DNA of 64,000 nucleotides from assembly GCF_034387475.1 (NCBI RefSeq), contig NZ_JAXCIL010000001.1:496001-560000 (forward strand), read 5' to 3'. Made by a program: the position numbers and the translations under genes. Shown here piece by piece: positions 37,108 to 46,076 of this stretch (the stretch's first letter is position 1; each line of letters starts with the position of its first letter). The notes under the pieces are model-generated. The model was not told the DNA's origin and ran no database searches. It saw only the letters and a list, made by a program, of their open reading frames with translations. This stretch comes from Pseudomonas sp. Teo4 (GTDB lineage Bacteria; Pseudomonadota; Gammaproteobacteria; Pseudomonadales; Pseudomonadaceae).

Positions 37108-38592
37108 ATGAGCGCCAATGTAGACCTGAACGACCGCCCGGACTACGACCCGATACTGCAAACCCTGGCTGACTATGTGCTCAGATATCGGGTCGAATCC
37201 CCTGAAGCGCTGGATACCGCGCGCAACTGCCTGATCGACACCCTTGGCTGCGGCCTGCTGGCCCTGCGCTTCCCCGAATGCACGAAACTCCTCGGTCCGT
37301 TGGTGGAAGGCACCGTGGTCCCCCATGGCGCTCGCGTTCCCGGCACCTCCTATCGCCTGGACCCGGTCAAGGCGGCCTGGGATATCGGCTGCACCGTGCG
37401 CTGGCTGGATTACAACGACACCTGGCTGGCCGCCGAATGGGCGCATCCCTCTGACAACCTCGGCGGCATCCTTGCTGTGGCAGACCACCTGTCGCAAAGG
37501 CGCGTGGCCAATGGCGAGACGCCGCTGAGCATGCGCGACGTGCTGGAGGCCATGGTAATGGCTCATGAAGTCCAGGGCGTGCTGGCGCTTGAGAATGCCT
37601 TCAACCGTGTCGGCCTCGACCATGTGATTCTGGTGAAGGTTGCATCCACTGCCGTGTGCGCCAAGTTGATGGGGGCCAACCGTGATCAGCTGCTTTCGGC
37701 CCTGTCCCATGCCTTCGTCGATGGCCAGGCGCTGCGGGCGTACCGCCATGCGCCGAATGCAGGGTCGCGCAAATCCTGGGCAGCGGGCGATGCCTCCAGT
37801 CGTGGTGTGCGCCTGGCGGACATCGCGTTGCGAGATGAAATGGGCGTTCCGGGTGTGCTGACCGCGCCACAGTGGGGGTTCTACGATGTGTCGTTCAGCC
37901 ATACCAACAAGGACCTGGCGCTCAAGCCCGCCGACCAGCGCGAGCTTCGCTTGCCCCAGCCGCTGGGCAGCTACGTGATGGAAAACGTGCTGTTCAAGGT
38001 CAGTTTTCCCGCTGAGTTCCATGCTCAGACTGCCTGCGAGGCGGCAGTGATGCTGCATCGACAGGTGCGCAACCGCTTGCATGAAGTCGACCGGATTCTC
38101 ATCACCACCCAAGAATCGGCGATCCGCATCATTTCCAAGAGCGGCCCGCTGGCCAATGCCGCTGACCGTGACCATTGCCTGCAGTACATGGTGGCCGTGC
38201 CGCTGATCTTCGGTCACTTGGTGGCCGAGCACTATGAGGATGCCTTCCACGCAGCGCACCCCAGCATCGACCGGTTGCGTGACAAGATGGAGGTGGTTGA
38301 AGAACCGCGTTTCAGCCGCGAGTACCTGGAGCCTGACAAACGCTCGATCGCTAATAGCGTGCAGGTGTTTTTCAAGGATGGCACCAGCACCGAGCAGGTG
38401 GTGGTGGAGTACCCAATCGGCCATCGGCGTCGGCGCGGGGAAGGTATCCCGTTGCTGGAAGCGAAGTTCAGGGAGAACCTGGCAACGCGCTTTGCCCGAC
38501 AGCGGTGCGAGGCGATATTTGCCTTGTGCAAGGATCAGCAGCGGCTGGAGGGTACCGCCGTGCACAACTTTGTCGATCTGTTCGTGATTTGA
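37108..38592 (+). CDS. prpD: 2-methylcitrate dehydratase PrpD
   Basis: The product is 494 residues from the ATG at 37108 ([20 protein letters not shown]), preceded by CAGGAGCTGGAA; the open frame reaches 23 codons further into the REP. This is a MmgE/PrpD-fold cofactor-independent dehydratase: [77 protein letters not shown] and [18 protein letters not shown]. It does the same dehydration as AcnD without an iron-sulfur cluster, so the operon encodes two routes. A shared terminator separates it from convergent acnB. Confidence 0.94.
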   Translation: MSANVDLNDRPDYDPILQTLADYVLRYRVESPEALDTARNCLIDTLGCGLLALRFPECTKLLGPLVEGTVVPHGARVPGTSYRLDPVKAAWDIGCTVRWLDYNDTWLAAEWAHPSDNLGGILAVADHLSQRRVANGETPLSMRDVLEAMVMAHEVQGVLALENAFNRVGLDHVILVKVASTAVCAKLMGANRDQLLSALSHAFVDGQALRAYRHAPNAGSRKSWAAGDASSRGVRLADIALRDEMGVPGVLTAPQWGFYDVSFSHTNKDLALKPADQRELRLPQPLGSYVMENVLFKVSFPAEFHAQTACEAAVMLHRQVRNRLHEVDRILITTQESAIRIISKSGPLANAADRDHCLQYMVAVPLIFGHLVAEHYEDAFHAAHPSIDRLRDKMEVVEEPRFSREYLEPDKRSIANSVQVFFKDGTSTEQVVVEYPIGHRRRRGEGIPLLEAKFRENLATRFARQRCEAIFALCKDQQRLEGTAVHNFVDLFVI

Positions 38593-38627
38593 GGTGTTTG
38601 CAACGGCCTTGTCGCAGGCCAGGCAGC

Positions 38628-38668
38628 AAAGAAAAAGCCCCGGTATTTCTACCGGGGCTTTTCTTTAC
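38628..38668. terminator. Bidirectional terminator between prpD and acnB
   Basis: AAGCCCCGGTA (38635-38645), loop TTTC, TACCGGGGCTT (38650-38660), with TTTTCTTT on the + side and TTTTTCTTT on the minus side. A classic intrinsic terminator for both convergent genes. Confidence 0.95.
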
Positions 38669-38683
38669 ATCTTACAACTCAGC

Positions 38684-41293
38684 TTACGCCTGGACCACTG
38701 GGATCTTGGCGTTGGCTGCCGCTTCGCGGAATTCGGCGATCTGGTCGAAGCTCAGGTAGCGGTAGACGTCGGCAGCCATGCTGTCGATGTCCTTGGCGTA
38801 CTGCATGTACTCTTCGACGGTCGGCAGCTTGCCGATGATCGAAGCAACTGCGGCCAGCTCGGCCGAAGCCAGGTACACGTTGGTCGCGTCGCCCAGACGG
38901 TTCGGGAAGTTACGGGTCGAGGTGGAAACCACGGTCGAACCGGTCTGCACACGTGCCTGGTTACCCATGCACAGCGAGCAGCCTGGCATTTCCATGCGCG
39001 CGCCAGCTTTGCCGTAGATGCCGTAGTAGCCTTCTTCGGTCAGCTGGTGAGCGTCCATCTTGGTTGGCGGAGCCAGCCACAGACGGGTCGGGATACCGCC
39101 CTTGACCTTGTCCAGCAGCTTGCCGGCAGCGCGGAAGTGACCGATGTTGGTCATGCACGAACCGATGAACACTTCGTCGATCTTCTCGCCCTGTACCGAG
39201 GACAGCAGGCGGGCATCGTCCGGGTCGTTCGGCGCGCAGAGCACAGGCTCTTTGACGTCGGCCAGGTCGATTTCGATGATTTCGGCGTATTCGGCATCGG
39301 CGTCAGCCGACAGCAGTTCAGGCTTGGCCAGCCAGGCTTCCATCGCCTGGGCGCGGCGCTCCAGGGTACGGGCATCGCCGTAGCCTTCGCCGATCATCCA
39401 GCGCAGCAGGGTGATGTTCGACTGCAGGTACTCGGCGATAGCCTTCTCTGGCAGCTTGATGGTGCAACCAGCGGCAGAACGTTCGGCCGAGGCGTCGGAC
39501 AGCTCGAAGGCTTGCTCGACGGTCAGGTCGTTCAGGCCTTCGATCTCGAGGATGCGGCCCGAGAAGGCGTTGATCTTGCCCTTCTTCTCGACGGTCAGCA
39601 GGCCCTTCTGGATGGCGTAGTAAGGGATGGCATGAACCAGGTCACGCAGGGTGATGCCGGGTTGCAGTTTGCCCTTGAAGCGCACCAGGATCGACTCTGG
39701 CATGTCCAGCGGCATGACGCCGGTGGCGGCAGCGAAGGCCACCAGGCCGGAACCGGCCGGGAACGAGATGCCGATCGGGAAGCGGGTGTGCGAGTCACCA
39801 CCGGTACCAACGGTGTCCGGCATCAGCATGCGGTTCAGCCAGCTGTGGATGATGCCGTCGCCTGGACGCAGCGACACGCCGCCACGGGTGCGGATGAAGT
39901 CTGGCAGGGTGTGGTGGGTGTTGACGTCGATCGGCTTCGGATAGGCCGCGGTGTGGCAGAACGACTGCATGACCAGGTCGGCGGAGAAGCCCAGGCACGC
40001 CAGGTCTTTCAGCTCGTCGCGGGTCATCGGGCCAGTGGTGTCCTGGGAGCCGACGGTGGTCATCTTCGGTTCGCAGTAGGCGCCTGGGCGTACGCCTTGG
40101 CCTTCTGGCAGACCGCAAGCGCGGCCGACCATTTTCTGGGCCAGGGTGAAGCCCTTGCCGGAATCGGCAGGCTGCTCTGGCTTCTTGAACAGGTCGGAAG
40201 CACCCAGGCCCAGTTCGGCACGGGCTTTCTCGGTCAGGCCACGGCCGACGATCAGCGGGATACGGCCGCCAGCGCGGACTTCATCCAGCAGGACTTCGGT
40301 TTTCAGCTCGAAGTTGGTGACCAGCTCGTCGCTGCCGTGACGGCGCACTTCACCTTTGAACGGGTAAACGTCGATGACGTCGCCCATGGCCAGGTTGGTG
40401 CAGTCGAATTCGATCGGCAGGGCGCCGGCGTCTTCCATGGTGTTGTAGAAGATCGGGGCGATCTTGGTGCCGAAGCAGAAGCCACCGGCGCGCTTGTTCG
40501 GCACGTACGGGATGTCGTCGCCGAAGAACCACAGCACCGAGTTGGTGGCGGATTTACGCGAGGAACCGGTACCGACCACGTCACCGACGTAGGCAACCGG
40601 GAAGCCTTTGGCCTTGACGGCTTCGATCTGGGCCAGCGGGCCGACCGAACCAGGCTGCTGCGGCTCGATGCCGTCACGGGCCATTTTCAGCATGGCCAGG
40701 GCGTGCAGCGGGATGTCAGGGCGCGACCAGGCGTCCGGAGCAGGGGACAGGTCGTCGGTGTTGGTTTCGCCAGGCACCTTGAACACGGTCAGGGTGTACT
40801 TGTCGGCGATGGCCGGGCGGGTGGTGAACCACTCACCGGCAGCCCAGGAGTCCAGGACGGCTTTGGCGTGGACGTTGCCAGCCTTGGCCTTTTCGGCCAC
40901 GTCGTGGAAGGCATCGAACATCAGCAGGGTGTGCTTGAGCTGTTCGGCCGCGACGGCGCCCAACTCGGCGTCATCCAGCAGCGTAACCAGCGTTTCGATG
41001 TTGTAGCCGCCCTGCATGGTGCCCAGCAGCTCGGTGGCGTGCTTGCGGTCGATCAGCGGGGACTTGGCTTCACCTTTGGCGACGGCGGAGAGGAAAGCGG
41101 CCTTGACGTAGGCAGCTTCGTCGACTCCTGGCGGAACGCGGTTGGTGATCAGGTCTACGAGGAAGGCTTCTTCGCCGGCCGGCGGGTTTTTCAGCAGCTC
41201 GACCAGGCCTGCAGTTTGTTCGGCGTTCAGCGGCTGGGGCACGATACCCAGGGCGGCACGCTCTTCGATGTGTTTGCGGTAGGCTTCAAGCAC
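38684..41293 (-). CDS. acnB: Aconitate hydratase 2 / 2-methylisocitrate dehydratase
   Basis: An 869-residue enzyme with a GTG start at 41293 ([20 protein letters not shown], read as Met), preceded by TGAGGG; the upstream ATG at 41308 adds only MRVIT and is not conserved. It has the HEAT-like N-terminal domain unique to AcnB, then the swivel domain, then cluster cysteines in [12 protein letters not shown] and CSLCMGNQA. It interconverts citrate and isocitrate and hydrates 2-methylaconitate in the methylcitrate cycle. AcnB can also act as an iron-responsive RNA-binding protein. Its 404-bp upstream region is unusually structured. Confidence 0.95.
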   Translation of the reverse strand: MLEAYRKHIEERAALGIVPQPLNAEQTAGLVELLKNPPAGEEAFLVDLITNRVPPGVDEAAYVKAAFLSAVAKGEAKSPLIDRKHATELLGTMQGGYNIETLVTLLDDAELGAVAAEQLKHTLLMFDAFHDVAEKAKAGNVHAKAVLDSWAAGEWFTTRPAIADKYTLTVFKVPGETNTDDLSPAPDAWSRPDIPLHALAMLKMARDGIEPQQPGSVGPLAQIEAVKAKGFPVAYVGDVVGTGSSRKSATNSVLWFFGDDIPYVPNKRAGGFCFGTKIAPIFYNTMEDAGALPIEFDCTNLAMGDVIDVYPFKGEVRRHGSDELVTNFELKTEVLLDEVRAGGRIPLIVGRGLTEKARAELGLGASDLFKKPEQPADSGKGFTLAQKMVGRACGLPEGQGVRPGAYCEPKMTTVGSQDTTGPMTRDELKDLACLGFSADLVMQSFCHTAAYPKPIDVNTHHTLPDFIRTRGGVSLRPGDGIIHSWLNRMLMPDTVGTGGDSHTRFPIGISFPAGSGLVAFAAATGVMPLDMPESILVRFKGKLQPGITLRDLVHAIPYYAIQKGLLTVEKKGKINAFSGRILEIEGLNDLTVEQAFELSDASAERSAAGCTIKLPEKAIAEYLQSNITLLRWMIGEGYGDARTLERRAQAMEAWLAKPELLSADADAEYAEIIEIDLADVKEPVLCAPNDPDDARLLSSVQGEKIDEVFIGSCMTNIGHFRAAGKLLDKVKGGIPTRLWLAPPTKMDAHQLTEEGYYGIYGKAGARMEMPGCSLCMGNQARVQTGSTVVSTSTRNFPNRLGDATNVYLASAELAAVASIIGKLPTVEEYMQYAKDIDSMAADVYRYLSFDQIAEFREAAANAKIPVVQA

Positions 41294-41697
41294 AGTTATT
41301 ACCCTCATCAGTGGTCCCTAAAGGGAGTCCGGGACGCTCATCCAGCATTCCTTGCACCCATGCGCGGAGCACGGCTTTTTGAGCCGTCCAGCCAGGGTCG
41401 CAAAGAATCCTTACAGAAGCTGCTTTCAAAGTTTTACGCCTGTAGAACGGAAGGCTGATGAGGGCTGGCACGGGCATGTGGGGACATGACCCGGGCCAAC
41501 GCCGTTCTACCGGATGAACTGTGCTCGTGACGCTTTGAAAACAGCTTCCAACGGACATTGTTGCCTTGAAAAGGCGGGATGATTCTACGGCAAAAAAAGC
41601 CCGAAGGTAAGGCGGTGAATGTGACTTTAACGAGTGACCCTGGTTAGACAAAGGGCTAACATAAGCCCGTGTTCCACCGCCAAGCCGTTGTTTTTAC
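41294..41697. other. 404-bp intergenic region with nested inverted repeats upstream of acnB
   Basis: GAAGCTGCTTTCAAAG (41416-41431) pairs with CTTTGAAAACAGCTTC (41533-41548) at 15 of 16 positions. Nested inside, GTAGAACGG (41442-41450) pairs perfectly with CCGTTCTAC (41502-41510), and CATGT/ACATG (41475-41488) forms an apical hairpin. Nearer acnB is ACGGCT/AGCCGT (41371-41387). No open frame with coding character crosses it. It would form one long branched stem in an acnB leader or in a separate small RNA. The promoters of acnB and the divergent DUF1289 gene must also lie here. Confidence 0.6.
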
Positions 41698-42177
41698 ATG
41701 TCCAACCACTCCATCAAGACCCCTTGCGTCGGCCTCTGCTCCACGGTTTACGGAGACACGGTGTGCCGTGGCTGCAAGCGTTTTCACCATGAAGTGATCC
41801 ACTGGAATGGCTACGACGACGAGCAGAAGCGCGCGGTCTGGATGCGTCTGGAACAGCTGTTGGCGCAGGTGATGATGGCCAAGCTGGAGGTGTTCGACAA
41901 AAACCTGCTGCGCCAGCAACTGGTGCAGCGGTCAATCCGCTTCGTCGAGCAGCAGTCGGAGTATTGCTGGGCGTATCAGCTGATCGCTCGCGGGGCGCGG
42001 ATGATTCGCGACCTGGAGGCTTACGGGATGGTGTTGCTGCCTGAGTTCCGCGATTGGGAACTGCCGCAGTTGCGCGATGCCATCGATCGCGAATTCTTTT
42101 TGCTTTCCGAGGCGCATTACCAGCGCTATATCGCCCCGAGCTTCTTGCGCGATGCCTTGGAAGGCGGGCAGGGCTGA
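41698..42177 (+). CDS. DUF1289 domain protein
   Basis: A 159-residue protein. Residues about 8-55 are a DUF1289 domain with the Cys pattern TPCVGLCSTVYGDTVCRGCK, then RFHHEVIHWNGYDDEQKRAV, a probable zinc- or iron-sulfur-binding module known as YdhL-like Fe-S proteins. The rest is helical and basic (LRQQLVQRSIRFVEQQSEYC and onward) and specific to the longer Pseudomonas versions. No signal peptide. It is divergent from acnB. Function is unproven. Confidence 0.82.
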   Translation: MSNHSIKTPCVGLCSTVYGDTVCRGCKRFHHEVIHWNGYDDEQKRAVWMRLEQLLAQVMMAKLEVFDKNLLRQQLVQRSIRFVEQQSEYCWAYQLIARGARMIRDLEAYGMVLLPEFRDWELPQLRDAIDREFFLLSEAHYQRYIAPSFLRDALEGGQG

Positions 42178-42358
42178 CCCGGGCTTAGGGTCAGCATGAA
42201 AGGTGTCAGCACGAAGGCCAGGCAACGCGAAACGGGGAGGAACGGCCAAGGGCCGTGCTCGACTCTACTTGGAGCACATGAGCATTCCGAACACCGTTTC
42301 AATGCAGTGTGGGCAAGTGCACATACATTGCGTAGAGAACCTGGAACATACTCGCATG

Positions 42359-42374
42359 AACCATGATCATGGTT
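42359..42374. promoter_or_regulatory. Perfect 16-bp palindrome upstream of the orphan gene
   Basis: AACCATGATCATGGTT is symmetric throughout and lies 113 bp before the ATG at 42487. It is a strong candidate operator. The rest of the 42178-42486 spacer (309 bp) shows no gene that I can support. Confidence 0.5.
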
Positions 42375-42486
42375 GAGGCCGAATGCGGGCTGGTAATGTT
42401 GCCTTGACTGGAAGCGGGTCCTGCTTCATTCGCCACACACGTTGTCCGAAATTCTGGAGCTCATTAGCTTGCTTCAGGAGACGCAG

Positions 42487-43029
42487 ATGTACAGTTTGGA
42501 CAAGTCCAGGAGTTTCATGGCCAAAGCTTATTTTCAAGTCGGGTCAGCGCGTCACCCAATCGGTGCGAACTACAGTGACACAATCCCGGTTTTTGGCGAA
42601 AAAGGCTGGCTCTTCGCCGGTTCGGGCGGTCGTGACTATTCATTTGTAGAGTTGGTGATGAGCTTCGAGTGCTATCGAAGCCAGGCAGGCTCCGATCGCC
42701 TGTGGAAGATTGACGGCATCCAGAGTCAACTCGACCTCGCGCGCGGCACACTGATTGAGCAGAGTCGTAACGGTTACCTCGGCCTTTACAAGTCATCGTT
42801 CGATCACAAGAGCTCGGAGAGCCTGTGGGGCTTGAAGGGGCTGGACGTCGAGAACGGACTGGTAACATCCACTGTTGATGGGGTGATTTGGCGAGACAGT
42901 AGCGGCCGTCGCGTCAAATTGTTGACCGAAAGAGACGTAGGTGATTTGGGTGTGTCTCCTTACTTGAACACCCGAAAGGGTGAAGATGGGACACTTTCGC
43001 TGGAGATCCTTAGAGTCGGTATGGGCTGA
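42487..43029 (+). CDS. Orphan hypothetical protein, lower GC than neighbours
   Basis: The product is 180 residues from the ATG at 42487 (MYSLDKSRSFMAKAYFQVGS), chosen because CAGGAGACGCAG precedes it; a TTG at 42442 would add 15 residues without a ribosome site. Codon use is clearly less GC-rich at third positions than in the flanking genes. No signal peptide or membrane helix is visible. It has several aromatic and Gly-rich beta-like stretches (GEKGWLFAGSGGRDYSFVEL, VTSTVDGVIWRDSSGRRVKL). It resembles no family I know; a secreted-effector immunity protein or phage-derived protein is possible but unsupported. It is probably a recent acquisition. Confidence 0.6.
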   Translation: MYSLDKSRSFMAKAYFQVGSARHPIGANYSDTIPVFGEKGWLFAGSGGRDYSFVELVMSFECYRSQAGSDRLWKIDGIQSQLDLARGTLIEQSRNGYLGLYKSSFDHKSSESLWGLKGLDVENGLVTSTVDGVIWRDSSGRRVKLLTERDVGDLGVSPYLNTRKGEDGTLSLEILRVGMG

Positions 43030-43040
43030 TACTCTACCGT

Positions 43041-43066
43041 GCGGTCGGGTATAGATGCCCGACCGC
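43041..43066. terminator. Hairpin between the orphan gene and queD
   Basis: GCGGTCGGG (43041-43049) and CCCGACCGC (43058-43066) form a perfect 9-bp stem with an 8-nt loop between convergent genes. No T-run, so termination efficiency is uncertain. Confidence 0.6.
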
Positions 43067-43098
43067 AGGGTGGCGTAGTTGCCAATCACGTTGGTGTA

Positions 43099-43455
43099 TC
43101 AATCACCGATATATTCGCACCCGCTGGTGCAGGTCTCGTGAATCCGCACTTTCGACAGCTCAGGCAGCAGCGGCTTGACCTGGTCCCAGATCCACTTGGC
43201 GATCACTTCGCTGGTGGGGTTTTCCAGGCCTGGAATGTCGTTCAGGTAGTTGTGGTCCAGTTGCTCGTAGATCGGCTTGAAGATCGCCTTGATCTCGGAA
43301 AAATCGCGGATCCAGCCGGTGTGCGGGTCGAGCGGGCCGGTCAGGTGCAAGGCCACCTTGAACGAGTGACCATGCAGGCGGCCACACTTGTGCCCGGCAG
43401 GGACGTTGGGTAGGCGGTGGGCCGATTCGAATGTGAACTCTTTGAAAATTTCCAC
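43099..43455 (-). CDS. queD: 6-carboxy-5,6,7,8-tetrahydropterin synthase
   Basis: A 118-residue PTPS-family enzyme starting [20 protein letters not shown]. The zinc-binding His residues lie in ESAHRL and RLHGHSF and the catalytic Cys in HKCGRLHGH. The tail [15 protein letters not shown] gives the conserved Glu. It makes the queuosine precursor from dihydroneopterin triphosphate. Length equals that of E. coli QueD. No other queuosine gene is nearby, so it is transcribed alone or with the patatin-like gene 54 bp upstream. Confidence 0.93.
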   Translation of the reverse strand: MEIFKEFTFESAHRLPNVPAGHKCGRLHGHSFKVALHLTGPLDPHTGWIRDFSEIKAIFKPIYEQLDHNYLNDIPGLENPTSEVIAKWIWDQVKPLLPELSKVRIHETCTSGCEYIGD

Positions 43456-43509
43456 GCTGTCAGAACTCTGTAGGAATCATTACTGGCGGCGATTCTACCA
43501 GCATGGCCG

Positions 43510-44589
43510 CTACAAGGCTTGCAGGTGTTCATGCAACCGCCCGGTGGCAATCAATTCCAGCAGCTCGTCCCCCAGGCGCTGGCTTTCGGCAATGGCCTTG
43601 TACCAATAGCGCTTGCGGCTTGGCGCATCGCCCATGAAACGCTTGAAGTCTTTGCGGTCCGGCAACTTGCCGTAGGGCAGGGCTGCCAGGTACTGCGGCG
43701 AGGGCGTCATCAGCAGCACGTTCTGCAGGCGCGTGGCATCGCCTTTGCGCCAGGGCAGGGCCTTGTCGAACCAGCCGGGTACCACTTTGTCGGTGAAGTG
43801 CGGGTAGAGCACCAGGTCGTCGCCGCGGTAGGGCAGGTCGAGGTGGTAGTCGAGCAGGCCGCCGTCGCGGTAGGTGCCGGCGCCTGCACCGGGGATGTCG
43901 CGCACGCCTTCCATCACCATCGGAATCGAACCGGAAGCGAGCAGGGCGTGGCGCAGGTTGGCCAGGTCCAGCGGCAGGCAGCGCGACGGGAAGTCGGTGA
44001 GTTCGTCGAGCGGCGGCGCAGCTCGGTCATCGTGCAGGATGATGCGCTCGAAATGCCGACTCAGGCGCGAGCGACCCAAAATGTTGTCGGCGACGACCGA
44101 GGACAGGGCCATGCCCAGGCGACCGCGGTGGTCGTGGGCCAGTTGGCCGTGGCTTTTGACCACCAGGATATTCAGCCGGTAGTGCGCGTTGGCGAGAATC
44201 TGGCCATCGCAGCCTTGCAGCAGGTCATCGAGCATGCGCTGGCAGCTTTGGCTGATCTGAGCCGGGGTAACGCCCTTGGCGAAGTCCTGCTCGGTGTACA
44301 GTTCGCCCAGCCGGCGAATGCCAGCGACCGGGTCGTCGATGCAGGCACTGGCAAAGCGCCAAGAACCGATCGAGGCGCCAATCAATGCGCGTTGACGGGG
44401 TGCCGAGGGCAGCCATTCGCCGAACAGCGCCAGGTCCAGACCTTGGATGCCCAAGGGTTTCGGGCCACCTGCCGCACCAGGCAGTACGCCGATATCGGCT
44501 GCCTGCAAACCGCGTTCGCGAATCTGCTTCAGGGCTCGTTGGCCAGCCTTGAAGGTCAGGGCAGGGTACTTGATGTGGATGGCGCTCAT
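43510..44589 (-). CDS. Patatin-like phospholipase
   Basis: The product is 359 residues from the ATG at 44589 (MSAIHIKYPALTFKAGQRAL), preceded by CGAGAAC; ATGs 7 codons or more upstream lack support. The nucleophile elbow is GASIGSW (about residues 68-74), the oxyanion loop is the Gly-rich LPGAAGGPKPLG, and the catalytic Asp is in YRDGGLLDYH. That makes a Ser-Asp dyad lipid acyl hydrolase of the patatin fold. No signal peptide or export signal is visible, so it is probably cytoplasmic. The substrate is unknown. Confidence 0.85.
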   Translation of the reverse strand: MSAIHIKYPALTFKAGQRALKQIRERGLQAADIGVLPGAAGGPKPLGIQGLDLALFGEWLPSAPRQRALIGASIGSWRFASACIDDPVAGIRRLGELYTEQDFAKGVTPAQISQSCQRMLDDLLQGCDGQILANAHYRLNILVVKSHGQLAHDHRGRLGMALSSVVADNILGRSRLSRHFERIILHDDRAAPPLDELTDFPSRCLPLDLANLRHALLASGSIPMVMEGVRDIPGAGAGTYRDGGLLDYHLDLPYRGDDLVLYPHFTDKVVPGWFDKALPWRKGDATRLQNVLLMTPSPQYLAALPYGKLPDRKDFKRFMGDAPSRKRYWYKAIAESQRLGDELLELIATGRLHEHLQAL

Positions 44590-44631
44590 GGAAGTTCTCG
44601 TCGGTGTCATGCGAGACAGTATAGAGACACT

Positions 44632-44666
44632 CAAGGCCAGATCGCCGGCAAGCCGGCTCCCACAAG
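44632..44666. repeat. Single REP element upstream of the patatin-like gene
   Basis: One copy (ATCGCCGGCAAGCCGGCTCC core) between the divergent patatin-like and PepSY genes. It is unpaired, unlike most copies in this window. Confidence 0.85.
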
Positions 44667-44784
44667 GGCCGCGCTGGAGCTGCAAGCTGCGCTATCATGG
44701 CGCCAGCTGTTTTCAGGTTGAATTAAGGACCGCTGGGTAATCTTAACCCCGTAGACAACTTGAACATCTCCCAGGAGAGAAACG

Positions 44785-45093
44785 ATGAAAACCTTGACTG
44801 CCCTGTTCACCGCCGCCGCCCTTGCCCTGGGCGCCAATGCCGCCTTCGCCAAGGACGTCCAGCCGGACGAAGTGGTCAAACTGGTGAACGCCAAGACCAT
44901 CAAATCGCTGGATGAACTAAAGGCCGCCGCCGTCGCCAAGCACCCTGGCGCAACTGTGACCGATTCCGAACTCGAAGACGAATACGGCCGTTACATCTAC
45001 AAGGTCGAACTGCGCGATGCACAGAACGTCGAATGGGACGTCGACCTGGACGCCAAGACCGGTGAAGTGCTGAAGGACGAGCGGGACAACTGA
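44785..45093 (+). CDS. Periplasmic PepSY-domain protein (first of pair)
   Basis: A 102-residue protein with a signal peptide (residues 1-22, MKTLTALFTAAALALGANAA) and a single PepSY domain (about 45-98: KAAAVAKHPGATVTDSELED, YIYKVELRD, WDVDLDAKTGEVLKDERDN). The start follows CAGGAGAGAAACG. It is a paralogue of the next gene and overlaps it by one base (TGATG). PepSY proteins bind peptides, inhibit proteases or sense cations in the periplasm. Here it heads an operon with a two-component system, so it probably feeds a signal to that kinase. Confidence 0.9.
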   Translation: MKTLTALFTAAALALGANAAFAKDVQPDEVVKLVNAKTIKSLDELKAAAVAKHPGATVTDSELEDEYGRYIYKVELRDAQNVEWDVDLDAKTGEVLKDERDN

Positions 45094-45407
45094 TGATCGC
45101 GTTACCCCGGCCGGCGCGTTACCTGGCGCTTTCGCTGCTGGCCGTCTGTTCCCTGGCCGTTGCCCGTGACCTGGACCAGGATGAAGCACTGGAGCTACGC
45201 CAGAAAGGCATCATCCTGCCACTCGAACGCCTGCTCGAGACCGCCCTGGGGCGTTACCCCGGGGCGCGCTTGCTGGAGGCCGAGCTGGAAGAGGACGATG
45301 ACCGCTATGAATATGAGGTCGAGCTGCTGACCGCCGAAGGTGTGGTTCGCGAAATCAAGCTCGATGCCAGCTCCGGTGCCCTGCTCAAAGACGAGGAAGA
45401 CGACTGA
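45093..45407 (+). CDS. Periplasmic PepSY-domain protein (second of pair)
   Basis: A 104-residue protein with a signal peptide (about residues 1-24) and one PepSY domain (LLETALGRYPGARLLEAELE, YEYEVELLTAEGVVREIKLD, SGALLKDEEDD). It shares the framework xxxALxRxPGAxxxxxEL and the K-D-E-x-D-x C-terminus with the preceding protein and is more acidic. The pair looks like an old tandem duplication. Its stop codon is immediately followed by the ATG of the response regulator. Confidence 0.88.
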   Translation: MIALPRPARYLALSLLAVCSLAVARDLDQDEALELRQKGIILPLERLLETALGRYPGARLLEAELEEDDDRYEYEVELLTAEGVVREIKLDASSGALLKDEEDD

Positions 45408-46076
45408 ATGCGCCTGTTGCTTGTCGAGGACAACGTACCGCTGGCCGACGAACTGATCGCCGGCCTGCAACGCCAGGGCTATGCCGTGGACTGGCTCGCC
45501 GATGGCCGTGACGCGGTGTACCAGGGCCAGAGCGAGCCCTACGACCTGATCATTCTCGACCTTGGCTTGCCCGGGTTGCCAGGCCTTGAAGTGCTGGGGC
45601 AATGGCGCGCCGGTGGCCTGGTGACCCCGGTGCTGATTCTGACCGCCCGTGGTTCCTGGGCAGAGCGTATCGAGGGCCTGAAGGCCGGGGCAGACGACTA
45701 CTTGAGCAAGCCGTTTCACCCCGAAGAGTTGCAACTGCGCATCCAGGCGCTGCTGCGTCGTGCCCGTGGCCTGGCTAACCAGCCCACCCTCGAAGCGGCC
45801 GGTCTGCACCTGGATGAAAGCCGCCAATGCGTGCAGCGCGAGGGTGTGGATATCCAGCTGACCGCAGCCGAGTTTCGCCTGTTGCGCTACTTCATGCTGC
45901 ACCCACGGCAGATCCTGTCCAAAAGCCATTTGGCCGAGCACCTGTATGACGGTGAGACCGAGCGTGACTCCAACGTGCTGGAAGTGCACGTCAACCACCT
46001 GCGGCGCAAGTTGGGTCGCAGCGTGATCGAGACCCGCCGCGGCCAAGGCTACCTGTACGCCGGGAGTGCCGAGTGA
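45408..46076 (+). CDS. OmpR/PhoB-family response regulator
   Basis: A 222-residue protein. The receiver domain is at about residues 1-118, with acidic residues VEDN, phospho-acceptor Asp51 in [10 protein letters not shown], Thr in LTARG and Lys in KPFHPEEL. The winged-helix DNA-binding domain is at about 125-220 ([44 protein letters not shown]). This is the PmrA/PhoP/QseB-like class. It overlaps the kinase gene by 4 bp (GTGA). The PepSY genes are very likely in the same transcript and may be its targets. Confidence 0.93.
   Translation: MRLLLVEDNVPLADELIAGLQRQGYAVDWLADGRDAVYQGQSEPYDLIILDLGLPGLPGLEVLGQWRAGGLVTPVLILTARGSWAERIEGLKAGADDYLSKPFHPEELQLRIQALLRRARGLANQPTLEAAGLHLDESRQCVQREGVDIQLTAAEFRLLRYFMLHPRQILSKSHLAEHLYDGETERDSNVLEVHVNHLRRKLGRSVIETRRGQGYLYAGSAE

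Noticed and set aside
38594..41458. A 954-codon open frame on the + strand opposite acnB
   Set aside because: It is a shadow of acnB in GC-rich DNA: the encoded protein is Gly/Gln/Val/Asp-rich with no domain, while the antisense frame is a complete aconitase.
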